From the NCBI RefSeq assembly GCF_040712315.1, contig NC_134017.1, positions 21,105,822 to 21,169,821 of the forward strand: a stretch of 64,000 nucleotides of DNA. The letters are read 5' to 3'. The position numbers and the translations under genes were made by a program. Origin of the DNA: Castanea sativa (taxonomy: Eukaryota; Streptophyta; Magnoliopsida; Fagales; Fagaceae). The notes below the pieces were generated by a model. It saw only the letters and a list, made by a program, of their open reading frames with translations. It was not told where the DNA came from and searched no databases. Within the stretch, counting starts at the first letter, position 1; the number at the start of each line of letters is the position of its first letter. Below are positions 11,443 through 23,491 of this stretch, piece by piece.

Positions 11443-11790
11443 CTCCCTCTATCCCAATTAGTTTGTTTTATTTAAAAATTCAAACTTTTTAAAGAAACAT
11501 TATTTATCATCTTATCTGCCTTATAAAAATATATAAGTTTACAAAATTACCTTTAAATAAATTTATCAACTTTTTTTAAAAGAGCTATTCTTAATGGGAC
11601 AACTACAAAAGTGGCCCAATTAGATTGATTTTTTAAATATTTGTTAGTTTTCTTTTCAAATAGTTTTGAAAATAAAATAAGAGTATAATAGGAACATTAA
11701 TAAATTAATTAATTTTATTTTTAAAAATATGACAATATTTTGGAACATTCCAAAATAGAATAAAGGACAAACAAACTGGAATGGAGGTAG
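11443..11790. mobile_element. Stowaway-like (Tc1/mariner) MITE
   Basis: The 348-bp segment has inverted ends CTCCCTCTATCCCAATTAGT and, on the other strand, CTACCTCCATTCCAGTTTGT, and is flanked by TA on both sides (11441-11442 and 11791-11792). The CTCCCTC(C/T) start, TA duplication and small size without coding capacity are typical of Stowaway MITEs. Confidence 0.8.
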
Positions 11791-11799
11791 TAATAAATT

Positions 11800-11911
11800 G
11801 CAAAAAACACTCCCTGAATTATTTAACAAAATTAAATCGACCCTATAATTTTTCTGAAGTGACTCTCATTTAACTTTTGTAGCTATGAAGAGTTAACAGC
11901 TTAATTGGTTC

Positions 11912-11971
<60 letters not shown>

Positions 11972-12530
11972 AGAAGAAGAAGAGGAAGAGGAAGAAGAAC
12001 ACTGTGTATGATATAATCCGTATATTATGTGTTTTACATGCATGTATAGATGACCCTATAAATATACAAGAAAAGTTGAATTGAGAAGCCCTTGATTATG
12101 CCTAAATCAATGATAATTGAGATTCCCTAACTAAATGAAGGGCTATGTACGTAGAAAGTAAGATGAGTGTACTTATATATGCTTTTGTGCATGTGTAGAA
12201 CGTACGTATATATGACAATTGGCAAGTGTAACGACATTATGTTATGGTATTAGTATCCCCTTAAACTCAAGGTGGCGTCTATCTAAAGTTTGTATACAAG
12301 ATCTTTAATTAGAGGCAACTGCACAGGTATTGGTGAAGATGCGAGTAAGTTGATCTTTAAAAAAACCATGTGGAGGTGATTACCCTCTAGAGGTGAAATG
12401 GCCCCTAAATTTTTTTCTAGACATTTATATTATTATTAATATAAGAATGTTTATAGATAATACTCAAATTAATTATAACATAAAAATCTGAAAATAAATG
12501 CCAAGTGATGATATATACAATAGCTATGGT
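11800..12530. other. Intergenic with GA microsatellite
   Basis: A GA repeat runs from about 11921 to 11967 and passes into an AAG/AGG-rich stretch to about 11998. No gene was seen in the rest. Confidence 0.6.
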
Positions 12531-12539
12531 GTCAAATGT

Positions 12540-12718
12540 TATAATATCTCTCCAACCTTTTGGGGAGATAACACTTTGGGAAAATTCTAATTCATGAGTA
12601 GTTAATATAACATATAAGAAGATCACTTAATCCAAAAGTATAAGCCTATAAGTTTGGGCCCAACTATATTATGTTTATCACTCACTCTTGCCATTATTAT
12701 TTAATGTGAGACTTCACT

Positions 12719-12751
<33 letters not shown>

Positions 12752-13130
12752 CCAACAATCCCACCCCACCCCCTCCCAACCTTTGGGGGCGATAACATTT
12801 TGGAGAAATTCCAATTTAGTAGTTAATATAACATAAAAGGCGACCACTTAATCCAAAAGTTTATACTTATGAGTTTGGGCTCAACTATATTATATTATAT
12901 TAATTATTCACACATATATATTCAACAATATTCCCCAACCTTTGAGGGAGATAGCACTTCAAAAAATTCCAATTAAGTAATTAATATAACATATGTGGTG
13001 ACCACTTCATCCAAAAGTTTAAGCCTATGAGTTTGGGCTCAATTATATTATATTAATCATGACTTTTGCCATTATTATTCAATGTGAGACTTCACTCACA
13101 CGTATATATCCAATAATCTTCCCTTCACGT
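12540..13130 (+). repeat. Three-copy imperfect tandem repeat
   Basis: Units of roughly 160-220 bp begin near 12548, 12771 and 12931. Each holds CCAACCTTTG(A/G)GGG, then 'aattccaatt', 'agttaatataacat', 'gaccactt(a/c)atccaaaagttt' and 'gagtttgggctcaa'. CA and TA microsatellites (12718-12750) lie inside. The phrases resemble LTR sequence of plant retroelements, so this may be a locally duplicated LTR fragment. Confidence 0.65.
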
Positions 13131-14190
13131 ATGAGTCATTACCTATCTTTGTGGAGCACAAACAAATATTACAAGCTCTCCTTTGTCTATGGGCTTTTTC
13201 TTTCATTAGTGCTTCATATGGACCTTGTTAACTTTGTCACTTTGCCGCACACTACCATTTGCTTTGATACTACTTGTTATGTAGATAACACTTCAGGGAG
13301 ATTCCAATAGAATAGTTAATAAAATATATAATGACATATACGTAATTTGAGAATAAATATACACACACTTATGTAATATTCTTTTGCATAATAAATTCAA
13401 ACTAAAAACATTATATATATATATATACACACACACTCACTAATGCTAATCGTTCCTCCCCAAGATAATTTACTCACTCCATTATTGTCTACAAAGGTTT
13501 TGTAAGTATAGGTTATTGTGTCCTCGATCTACTATAGTGAATTTTAGTAAATAGGTTACATTATTTTTATATGAATTTATTATATTTTCTCAACTACTTT
13601 TAGTTTATCATATCAGAGTTGTAACAAAAATTGTGGCATAAAAGTTATTGTTTTCACGGATTTTCTTTCTTAGGAGATAACATATATTCAACGCTAGTAA
13701 GCAATCCGTACAAATCAGCTCCAAATGAAAATGCACGCCCCAGACAAATAAGTGGACCAAAAAAAATGACAGACTCAAGCCAATAATTAATTAAGTTTTA
13801 GGCTTCATCGAGCATATAGGATGCTCGTGGGTTCTCCATGTTGATTGTTTGATGCAAATTACTGTCAAAAATAAAAAGATTGTTTGATCATTGATGCATG
13901 TCAGAGAGAACACTTACCCAATTTTGTATTTATTAGTATCATAGGTCGATAATGTTTAGATGTGAATTGTCCATATAAGTTCTTTTCCACCAGAAGCAAA
14001 ATGATATTCTAGGCAAATACAACTTTATTTATTTGCGTGAAAAGACATGACGGGAATCTCGGGAGTTTGTAGATCCAATATCATCGTCCATTTTGTCCTC
14101 TTTTAGTCTCTTTTTTTCTTTGTACTTATTATAACTAGACTTGGACTTGCTACTTCTGCTTCGCATTCACATTCTCCATTCATCACCAAT
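13131..14190 (+). other. Upstream region of the first WAK-like copy
   Basis: No gene in this stretch. From about 13680 to 13980 it is homologous to 23300-23480 and 24350-24530 upstream of the second WAK-like copy (shared phrases such as ACACTTACCCAATTT and GGTCGATAATGTTTAGATGT), so the duplicated segment began well upstream of the coding region. Confidence 0.6.
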
Positions 14191-14970
14191 ATAGAGATGG
14201 GCGTGGTGCAAATAGTGTTTCAGGCAATTGTGTTGTTAGGGTCGATTAATACATTCGTACAAGCAGTGGATTTAGCAAAGCCTTCATGTCAAGCAAATTT
14301 TGGGAAGATTGGCATTCTATACCCTTTCGGAGTAGGAGCTGATTGCTTCTATGAAGATTGGTTTGCAATATCTTGCAATGACACTTTCAACCCTCCCAAG
14401 CCTTTCTTGAGGAGATTCAACCTGGAGGTTCTGGAGATTTCATTAGAAGGCACAGTTCGCGTCAACTATCCCACATTTTCAAGCTGTTCTAATAGTATTA
14501 CAAAGACCACAGAAATTGTGAACTTTTAACAAAAAGCCCTTTTGTCTTCTCCCAATCCAAAAACAGTTTCATCGCCATAGGTTGCAATATCTTTGCCTCA
14601 ATGAAGTCCCTAGATGGCTCAGTTATCGCTGGGTGCATGTTCGGGTGTGGGAAAAACAGTACTGAAATTGCTGGAAGTAGTTGCATTGGCATCATCAATT
14701 GCTGCCTTATCCCGATCCCCCCATATATTGGTCTATTCAATGCAACTATAGAGCCAAAAAATATCTCCAGCCCCAACTTTAACGACCAAGCGTGCAACTA
14801 TGCATTTTTACTGGAACGCAAGTTTTTCAATTCCAATTTAAGATACCCAATTAAACCTGAAGTCCACGTTCCTGTGGTATTCGAATGGGGCATTGATGAA
14901 ACATTATATTCACGTATGATGGGAAGTGAATGGTCAGAGTGTGGAAAACATTTAACTTCAGAGGGTAACG

Positions 14971-15302
14971 CTGGGAAGCACTGGTGTAGCATTTGGGCCG
15001 CCGCACCTGCGTCCGACGCGGCGCGACACGGGGACACGCAGGCGACGCCACTACCTGCGCGTCCGTGCCGCGTCGGACATTAAAATAATTATTTTTTTTT
15101 TGGCACGATATGTGCCGATTCGCGTCGATACGGCACCAATTCGAGCCGACGCGCCTGAAATCGGGCCGATTCACGCCGATTCGGCCCGAATCGGTCCATA
15201 TCGGGCGCAACACCAATACCAGCGAAATCAGCCGATACGGTCAAAATTCAAAAAAAAAAAACAACAACAACAGGTGCGTAACGCACCGTTTAACTTGGCC
15301 GG

Positions 15303-15343
<41 letters not shown>

Positions 15344-15684
15344 TGCAAACGCACCGTTTGGAAAAAAAAACCAAGACCCAGCCCTCTCTCTCTTCATTTT
15401 GCTTGCGCCTCTCTCCCACTCTCTGCCTTCACTCTTCAGCTAGGCTCTCTCCCATTCTCTGTATTCTAGTTATTATTTACTATTGCTCTTAAATTTGGTA
15501 TATGTTTATATAATGTGAAAAAAGTATGTTTAGCAATATATTAAATATATAAATAAAAATATTTTTAATAATTTTTTAATCGCCGCACCCCGCCGCACCC
15601 GCACTATACTTTTTCAAAAATTACCGAGTCCCGCACCCGCTCTCGCACCCACACCCGAATCCCAAAACGCACCCGTGCTTCATA
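14971..15684. mobile_element. hAT-like non-autonomous element in WAK copy 1
   Basis: A 714-bp insertion flanked by a perfect 8-bp duplication GGGTAACG (14963-14970 and 15685-15692). Ends are imperfect inverted repeats: CTGGGAAGCACTGGTG and, on the other strand, TATGAAGCACGGGTG. The 8-bp duplication is the hAT signature. It is much richer in GC than its host, with CG-rich ends, and has a 38-base poly-A tract (about 15304-15341). No transposase was seen. Skipping it restores the reading of the EGF-like Cys segment. Confidence 0.85.
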
Positions 15685-16055
15685 GGGTAACGTAACTTTT
15701 CCGTGTAAATGCAAACAGGGCTATAAAGGAAATTAATGTCTATCTTCTTCAAGGATGTCAAGGTAAACCTTTTACAGTCTATCTATTCTATAATCTTTTT
15801 TTCCTTTTTTTATTATTATTTTATTTTTTGGGTAAAATTGTTCTATGAATTTAATTGTTAATACTTGTTTTCACAGGCCAGCTTCACAGCGTGGTCAGAT
15901 TAGTTTTAGGACTAGAATTCAAAGTTGTCAATTTCGATCAATTCCAATTGAAATGGACAAAATAATGTTTACAGGTTATTAATTATGTTTGCCCATCTCT
16001 TTGTTCCATCTTGTTCAAAATTCTGGTCTTTATATTTTGTCTTGGAATGAATTTA

Positions 16056-16145
16056 TCGACGAGTGCGCAAAACCAAATCTCAATCTGTGTTTGAAGAACA
16101 ATACACTCTGCGAAAGTACTGTTGGGAGTTACTATTGTTATGGTG
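16056..16145 (+). pseudogene. EGF-calcium-like exon remnant of WAK copy 1
   Basis: Reads IDECAKPNLNLCLKNNTLCE and ends GSYYCYGG before a GTAATT donor. Cys spacing and the D-E-C start match the calcium-binding EGF module that follows the GUB_WAK domain in WAK proteins. A clear acceptor was not found, which adds to the evidence of decay. Confidence 0.65.
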
Positions 16146-16189
16146 GTAATTAATACTTCAATTTTTTTGGGGTTCACTACGCTCTTAAC

Positions 16190-17923
16190 TAAGGAAGTCA
16201 ATACCGTACCGAAGGTTGTACCGGTTTGGTTAGCGGTATGATATATTTCGGATACCGGTCAATACCGGTATATCATTTTGGATTTATCGCTATTTTTTTT
16301 TTACTCTTTTATACAATATACAAAGTAATATTTCTAATAACTCAATATATCACTTTGGCAACTTTTTATATTTTTTGATGGAGTTATAACATATAAATAT
16401 ATAATAATGAGAAGACACTTACCTCAAATAAAATAAAATATTTAAATCATCTATAATTTAGAATTTAAAATAATTATTTAATAATTTATAATTATAAGTA
16501 TATCTATTTCCAAAAAAAAAAACTTTAAATATTATAGCAATATTAGTATTATAATATTTCACACAACTTTTACTGCAACTCGTTATATAATAAGTTGTGA
16601 GAGGTGAAAAAAAATTGTGAGTGTATGTGGGTTCACATTTTCATCACTCACAACTCCTCACACGACAAATTATGACAAAAATTGTTTAAAATGTTGTAAT
16701 ATTAGTATTGTTTTAAATATAAATTTGTTGCAATATATTATGTCACATCACATTGGGTCAAAAGCCAAAGCTGAAAAGAAGAAATGGATTCAGCTCATCA
16801 ATATTTCCAATGCTAGTGTTAGTAGTCAAGAGCTTAGGAAACTTCAAAAATAATACAAAGCAATTCTTTAATATTTCTTTTTCAACTTTCTTTGTTGATT
16901 TAATTTTGATAAAAAGTGTTACGCTCTTAACATTTTACAATATTTTCACAATAAATCATATCTGGTAAATTATTATTGATTTTAATTTGAACACATCACT
17001 TAAATATATTTTTTTTATCAGTATTAATTTGTAACAACCAACTACTTAAAATTTATTGTGAAAATATTGTAGTAGTATTTCTCAATTTTAATTTCTTATT
17101 CTTTATTTTATTTTTTCCTTATCTTTTTTTTTTTTTTCATCCACAAGTTTCTTTTCTCTTTTTTTTTTCCCCCTCTTTTTTTCTCGGCCACACCTTTCCA
17201 TTTTCTCTATCTTCACTTTTCTTTTTTCTTTTGTTCTCTAACACTCTCTAGAACTCTCCTTACTTTTCTTTTCTTTTTTCTTCTCTCCACTATTCTTTTT
17301 TCTTTTTCTTTTTTCTTTTGTTCTCTTCGTCTATTCCACCTAAGCTCTCTTCACTATTCTTTTTTCTTTTCTTCTCTTCCACTTCATCTGCAACTCTTTT
17401 CGTCTACTCCAGAGCATTGAAGAAGCTCTCTCTCTCTTTCTTTCTCTCTCTCTCACATAGTCGGCGGATGACAAAGGCTAGAGGACAACCTTTTTTCCCC
17501 TCCCACCACAATAGGTCCTCCTCCCCACTGAGGCTCAGGTGGGTCAGCTTTGATCTTCTTCTTTTTTTTGTTCTAATTTGATTAGTTTTAAAATTGTGAT
17601 TTGAGTTTGTATTTTGATTGAGAATCCTGTTGATTTTGTGTTTCACTGTTGTTTTATAATGAAAAGCAAATAAAGAGTTTCGTTCTTCCTTTTCTCCTTC
17701 TTCTCTGTTTTCTTTCCTTACAAATGAGAGTTTTCATGTTTCGGCTTGGTATCCATTTACAGGCCGAAACAGTCGGATTTCGTCGGTACGGCCAGTATTT
17801 TTTCTGGTACGAAACATGGGTGTACCTGTACTGGTTCACTGGCCAGCACGGTATATATCAGTCGAACCGACACGGTATATACCGGCCAGTACGATACGGT
17901 ATCACCTACACTGCTTTTTTATA

Positions 17924-17975
<52 letters not shown>

Positions 17976-18131
17976 CAAGATAGAATTTTACTCTACCCTA
18001 ATCTAAATGTATATGTGTGTGAAACTCCCTCCTGGAGACTTGAACCCCGGCCCTTGCCCCCCCCACACCCGACAAGCACTTATAATTGTGGAGTGACCAT
18101 CGCACCAAGGGTATGCGGTGATACCCACACT
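16190..18131. mobile_element. Large TIR DNA transposon (non-autonomous) in WAK copy 1, containing a SINE
   Basis: Flanked by a perfect 9-bp duplication GCTCTTAAC at 16181-16189 and 18132-18140 (8 bp also fits). Ends are related inverted sequences: AAGTCAATACCGTACCG at the left and GGTGATACCGTATCG read from the right. Both subterminal zones are full of short CGGT/ACCGG motifs. A 9-bp duplication suggests Mutator-like, 8 bp hAT-like. The middle is a long pyrimidine-rich stretch (about 17100-17460) without a convincing transposase. A SINE lies near the right end (17916-18126). Confidence 0.75.
17916..18126 (-). mobile_element. tRNA-derived SINE nested in the TIR transposon
   Basis: On the minus strand it shows an A-box-like TGGTGCGATGGTCAC (about 18090-18105) and a B-box-like GGTTCAAGTCTCC (about 18032-18044), the internal RNA polymerase III promoter of tRNA-derived SINEs. 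The tail ends in TA repeats. A duplication ACACTGCT flanks it at 17908-17915 and 18127-18134. It inserted after the outer transposon. Confidence 0.7.
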
Positions 18132-18796
18132 GCTCTTAACAGGTACATCGACTTTCTCCTCTCTAAATGATAATAAATGCAAGAAACTGATTCATGTTAA
18201 CCTAGAACTATGTCACTCAATTGAATTGGTTATCCAATTCAACAATTGGGAGAGGCGGATAGGATATGTATTTTTTTAAAGATAAGTTGCATACAATATC
18301 TTAGACTAAATTATGGTGTACATGTGGATTAAATTTAATAAATTCAAGCAAAAAAGAAAGAAAAAATCAAATATGCAATTGGTCAATCACTAATTAAGAA
18401 AATATTCACAAGAATATATCAAAGTTACATACAAAACCATCTAGTGTAAAAGTAAAAAAGCTCGCGACAAATCCAATTGCTATGAATCAACATGAATATT
18501 ATTATTAATTCTCCGTAATCACAATACTTACAAGAAACTTCCAATTATTCTTCATAAATACTTACTAAAACTATCGTTTTTCTTCATTTTTTCTCTCACA
18601 AGTCAAAATTCATAAGTCATATATATATATATATACACACACACACATGTAACAAAAAACATATATAGAAACATAACATGTCCCTTAAGTTAGAGTTCTC
18701 AATCAAAACTATTATATTCTTTAGTACAATAGATTAATTTTTCCAATTTCATTTTATTAAGCTGTCGACTTGGGCTATTTTTTTCTGATTAGTATT

Positions 18797-20009
18797 GGAT
18801 GGGGGTCCTACAAAATGCAAAAGGAGAGGAAGAACGTTAAACGCAGAGAGAAGTTTTCAAACGAAATGGTGGTTTATTGTTACAACAATATTTATCTTTA
18901 AGTGAAGTCAATGTTGAAAAAATCAAGTTGTTTGATCCAAAAGATCTAGACAAGGCCATGGACCATTTTAATGTGAATAGAATACTTGACCAGGGAGGAC
19001 AAGGCACTGTTTACAAAGGCATGTTGACTGATGGAAAAATTGTTGCGGTAAAAAGATCTAAGGTAATTGATGAAGGAGAAATTGAAAAATAAATAAATGA
19101 AATCATCATTCTTTCACAAATAAACCACCGAAATGTGATTAAGTTACTCGGTTGTTGTTTGGAAACAAAACTTCCTTTGCTAGTTTATGAATTCATTCCT
19201 AATGGAACTTTATCCCAATATCTTAGTGACCAAAATGAGGAGTTCCCACCAACATGGGATATGCACTTAAGAATTTACAAAGAAGTTGCAAGAGCTCTTT
19301 TTTACTTACACTCATCAGCTTCCTTACCCACTTATCATTGAGACATTAAGTGTGCGTTTGGATACCGTTTATTTTGCTGAAAATTGAAAACTTATTGCTA
19401 AAAATACTATAGCAAAATATTTTTTATTTTTGCAAATTACTGTTCATGTGTTTTTATCACTGGGCTGGTCAATGAACAGTGCCATGAACCAGCCCAAAAA
19501 AAGCGACAATCTCAAAAAACACAACCACAACTGCTACACAAATAGACCCTCTGTCTACAAACATACTCTTAGATGATAAGAATAGAGCAAAAGTAGTAGA
19601 CTTTGGGACTTCAAGATCTGTTGCTATTGATCAGACTCAACTAACCACCACTTTAGTACATGGGACTTTTAGATACTTGGATCCCGAGTATTTTCAAACA
19701 AATCAATTTACTGAAAAGAGTGATGTTTATAATTTTGGTGTTGTCCTTGTTGAGCTCTTAACTGGAGAGAAAGTGGTCTCTTCAATAACGACACAAGAAT
19801 TCAAAAGTTTAGCTACATATTTCATTTATTCAATGTAGACAAATAGTTTATTTGAAATTCTTGACACTCGAATCGTGAATGAATACAAAGAGGAACAGAT
19901 GATTGCAGTGGCAAAACTTGCAGAAAGGTGTTTGAACATAAAGTGGAAGAAAAGACCTACAATGAAAGAAGTTGCAATGGAGTTAGAGGCAATTCAAATG
20001 TTCCAATAA
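18797..20009 (+). pseudogene. Kinase-domain exon of WAK copy 1
   Basis: Shows the WAK-like order: juxtamembrane [14 protein letters not shown], Gly-loop [15 protein letters not shown] (here [11 protein letters not shown]), VAVK with the ATP-binding Lys, [18 protein letters not shown], catalytic loop, activation segment VVDFGTSRS with [14 protein letters not shown], and subdomains IX-XI to a stop at 20007-20009. The catalytic HRD is H-stop-D. Other stops at 19090 and about 19838, a one-base loss near 18855 and a MITE at 19350-19549 also break it. RYLDPEYF and [17 protein letters not shown] are diagnostic of the WAK-like class. Confidence 0.85.
19350..19549. mobile_element. 200-bp MITE in the kinase catalytic loop
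   Basis: Starts GTGTGCGTTTGG and ends AAATAGACCC. Omitting it plus three bases rejoins the coding reading GACATTAAG to TCTACAAAC (the DIKSTNILL block). The expected 3-bp duplication would be TAA; the right copy reads TCT, so it has diverged. It resembles in size and ends the MITE at 56072-56270. Confidence 0.65.
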
Positions 20010-22267
20010 TTATCTTCAAATGCCCATTAATTATCTTCTTCTGAATTAGATTAAACAAAAACCTTCTACTATAATATTTGTTAGTTTCCTCTTGTAGCCA
20101 ATATAATTATAAGCGCTTTTGTTTCTATTTCAAAAGTAATTTCATCGATCATTTTTTAAATAGAGTAGTCTAATAGAGTAGAAGTCTCCCATTTGGTTTT
20201 TTATGGATCCATTCTTATTGGATAAATCAAATATTTTAATTTCAATTAATTATGTGTGATAATCCCTTTAGATTCAAGTGAAAATAATCACGAGGATGCA
20301 TGCACTGGATAATCTAGAACAGATAATTCTTTAAAGGTAATGGACATAATCTATATAATTTATAAATTGTCCTTAATTTAAGGAGGTCAATAATTTATTT
20401 AAAACTGGTACGTAACCCGTGCATATGCACAGAAACATTTGAACAATATTGATAAAAAGGGAAAAAAAAATTAAAGAATTTGATCAATTATCTCTATGTC
20501 CTCGTCAACTTCAATATGGAAATTTTCACACCTCAGCATAATCACCTAAATGTACAACTTGCCCTCAATATGAAAGATTTAAATAATAATAAATAAATAA
20601 ACAACAACAAACAAACAAAAAGTAGTGTCAAGGTTTTCTTGAGAGAGAGAGAGAGAGAGATTATGTAAATCACAATCTAGTCTTGGATTTTGACATGATT
20701 CTTTATTTGAACCCGTATGTGTTACCGTGGCTAAAAATATTAACTCCATGAATCTTCAACAAAAAATTTGTTTACAATCACAAACAAATAAAATTAACCA
20801 CACATAGTTATGAAAATTTCACCTTCAGAGCATTGGGGTCTCAAAAGTCAAAGAAATTGATTGTATCATCCTTAAAAGAGGTCCACAACACCACTTGCCT
20901 CTTTGAAATTACAAAACGCATATCAAGTTTCATATGCTTTTAACTATGGCATTTATAAAATCAAGAACAGAGGACATTCTGTTGATAACAATTAATACAA
21001 ACCTTTGACTTTTATTAAAATTTTGGATGACAATTTTCTATTAAATTGAATAGAGACAAACTATTCACATATAATGAATTAAACAATTGTGCATAAGCTA
21101 TATATCACGTGGCTAGATTTAGAAGATTCATCCTGAGTGACACTTCGAGTGTCATTGTCATTGTTAACTTAAATTATCGAGTGGCTAGAAGATGCATTAG
21201 AAACATGTATTGCACTTTCTGTCAGACATTTTATTAGATATTTTGCATTCAAATAGGCTTCATGGGTAGGAACTGTTAGTTAACAATTCAACCATGGATG
21301 CTTTTAGTTAATTTTTTGTGAACACATGGAAGAAGAACAATTGAATGTGAAACCACATGAAAAATCCAATTGAAACTTCTAGTTTTGTTTTTGATGCCGC
21401 AACTAATGATTATGGTTCTGATATTATGATGGTTTTATTGTTCTAAAATGCTCTGAAACTTGCATGACATAAAATAGATTTGCGATGCAATCCTCCACTC
21501 TATTTAGCATTCTAGCTATCCAAAATAATTCCATTAAAATTTTATGAATAGGAATAAAATGGATAGCCCATCAATTAATCCAATTCAAAACACAAACTAA
21601 TATCTCAGTGTCCACTATTTCTGGTAGTTTCAATATTATGACACCAATAATTTGAGTCACCGACCACCCTTTTACCACTGCAGTACCAAATCCCACACAC
21701 AAATATTATATTACCTCAATATAAATAAAACTAAAGCATTGAAGTTGTAAAGATCATTAATTGACACAAACCCATCACTATTTCAAATAAGGGAATGAAA
21801 ACTAAATGAGAAAATGAGAGAGATATGAACCTTAGTGACAATAATATTGAAAAAAATCCATCCATGCTTTTGAACCTCCAATCGTTGTTGGTGCCTGGAA
21901 TTTTCATAGGAAAAAAGAAAAACTTAGTTTGTAATTGTATAGCAGGTCATTGGGTAAGATGATGGACCATCTGAGTGAGGAAAAAAAAAACCTCCTTTGA
22001 GTACGTATTGTATGACCAATCAACAAACTCTATCTGAGCTCTGTTTTTGAAGTCCCCAACAAGGGTAACAGATAGTAGAGAGAGAGAGGAGTTACACTTA
22101 CATGATGGACTACCGAAGTTTGTCTAAGGATGTATCTCTCTATTCTTTGAATAGAATGTTGTTAGAGGATGGTTAGTCAAGTCGTTCCTAGCGTCTTTGG
22201 AAGTGAAATTTGGTGTTTGAGAGACTTGGAATAAACGAATATTGCATAAGAGATTAAGTTTGAAATC

Positions 22268-22309
<42 letters not shown>

Positions 22310-22808
22310 TACCAGTGGTGTTACTTGGAAGCCATAGAGGCCTAGCGAGAACTCTGTTATCCTCTCACAAATCACATGGTTGAGCTTATAACACCAGAAA
22401 ATCGACTATCAGCAATAAAATACAAATTCAACAAAGCCCACAAAACAAAGAGACAGAGATTAAGATTGTGCGAGAGAACCGATAAAGGGGAGGAAACATT
22501 TAAGAGAGCGAAGGGCATGAGACTATTTTGAGTCCACCAATAAAAGTGTGCAGGTGAGATGTTCTTGCCTAGGTGAATGAACTTGATTATTGATGTTTTT
22601 TTTTGGCTTTCATGTTAGGTTTTAATGCATCATTATTCCCACTTAAATTTAGATGAATTGAGCAAAATTGGACCCAATTTTAAATTTGAATTGAGCAATT
22701 GAGGGATAATTATGATATGATCCCCACATAAATCTAGACACATGGCACAAAATTTGAACTTTAATTTGAAATTTTAATTTAAGTTTCTCTCAACTTCACC
22801 TATTATTT

Positions 22809-22873
<65 letters not shown>

Positions 22874-22970
22874 CATCCTCCATATTGTTCAACTCTAAGA
22901 TGGCTTAATTTTATGTCCAAGATTGGAAGGAACAAAACAAACTTGTCCAAAATACGAAACAGGACTTCAA
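20010..22970. other. Intergenic, no gene seen; possible Helitron remnants
   Basis: No credible coding region. A palindrome GTGCATATGCAC beside ACCCGTGCA at about 20418-20435 resembles a Helitron terminal hairpin on the minus strand. GA microsatellites lie at about 20641-20660 and 22274-22306, and a long TA repeat at 22808-22870. Confidence 0.45.
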
Positions 22971-22989
22971 GTCCAAGTGCCACCCTCCC

Positions 22990-23151
22990 TTTTTTTTTTT
23001 TTTTTATAGAGTTTCAACCTATGGCTCTTGATAATAGTTCTTTATCATCAAGACTAAGATACCAATCAATTTTTGGTATAGGCGGAGATTGAACCCCAGA
23101 TCTCTTATACAACCATTAGAGACTTTACTAATTGAGCTAACTGGAATCCAC
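22990..23151 (-). mobile_element. tRNA-derived SINE with 15-bp target-site duplication
   Basis: A perfect 15-bp repeat AAGTGCCACCCTCCC flanks it (22975-22989 and 23152-23166). On the minus strand it carries an A-box-like TAGCTCAATTAGTAAAG (about 23124-23140), a B-box-like GGTTCAATCTCC (about 23084-23095) and ends in a poly-A tail (the T run at 22990-23006). All three are the hallmarks of LINE-mobilised SINE retroposition. The sharp duplication suggests a fairly young insertion. Confidence 0.9.
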
Positions 23152-23491
23152 AAGTGCCACCCTCCCATTGAAATCAAGTGTGGATTGCCCATTAGATCTC
23201 TTGGTAAGTTACAATACTTTCACATAAATCTACCAATTTTTTTCCATTACGAGATGACACAAAAATTATGGGCACATATTTGAATATCTTTGAAGATAGC
23301 ATTCAACACTTGTAAACAATCTGTGCAAATCAGCTCCAATTGAAAAACGCCTTAATAGTATTTAATTAATTAGGTGAACACGTGGCAAGTTTTTATTGGT
23401 AGAATATAGAGTGGAGCAGGAAAAGTGGGACAGAAGATTTGGACTCGTTAACATGACCCCTAATTAATTAAACCTGTGGGTTAGGTTCATG

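Larger units (their letters stand above)
14197..20009 (+). pseudogene. Wall-associated receptor kinase-like pseudogene, copy 1
   Basis: Remains of a WAK-like gene spread over 5.8 kb. Part 1 (14197-15762) is the extracellular exon: signal peptide, then the GUB_WAK Cys-rich domain (CQANFGKIGILYPFGVG, where the usual C-G after the second Cys is altered). Part 2 (about 16056-16145) is an EGF-calcium-type exon (IDECAKPN...GSYYCYGG). Part 3 (about 18797-20009) is the kinase exon. Breaks: TAA and a 2-base frameshift at about 14525-14540, a hAT element at 14971, a TAA near 15731, a large TIR element at 16190, stops at 19090 and 19340 (HRD Arg codon is TGA), a MITE at 19350 and a TAG near 19838. The transmembrane part was not recognised. 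WAK proteins link pectin or other wall ligands to a cytosolic Ser/Thr kinase; this copy cannot make one. Confidence 0.85.

Noticed and set aside
14851..15492. Several overlapping open frames over the GC-rich element
   Set aside because: They come from the hAT element's GC-rich ends and poly-A tract (runs of Lys or Phe); no protein family is seen.
15983..16201. Minus-strand 72-codon frame
   Set aside because: It is the reverse strand of the EGF-like WAK exon.
17649..18170. A 173-codon open frame with Tyr-Ile repeats
   Set aside because: It runs across transposon ends, a TA microsatellite and the SINE; the repeats create it.
22990..23151. A tRNA gene
   Set aside because: A and B boxes are present, but no cloverleaf or anticodon arm can be drawn, and the poly-A tail with duplication shows a SINE.
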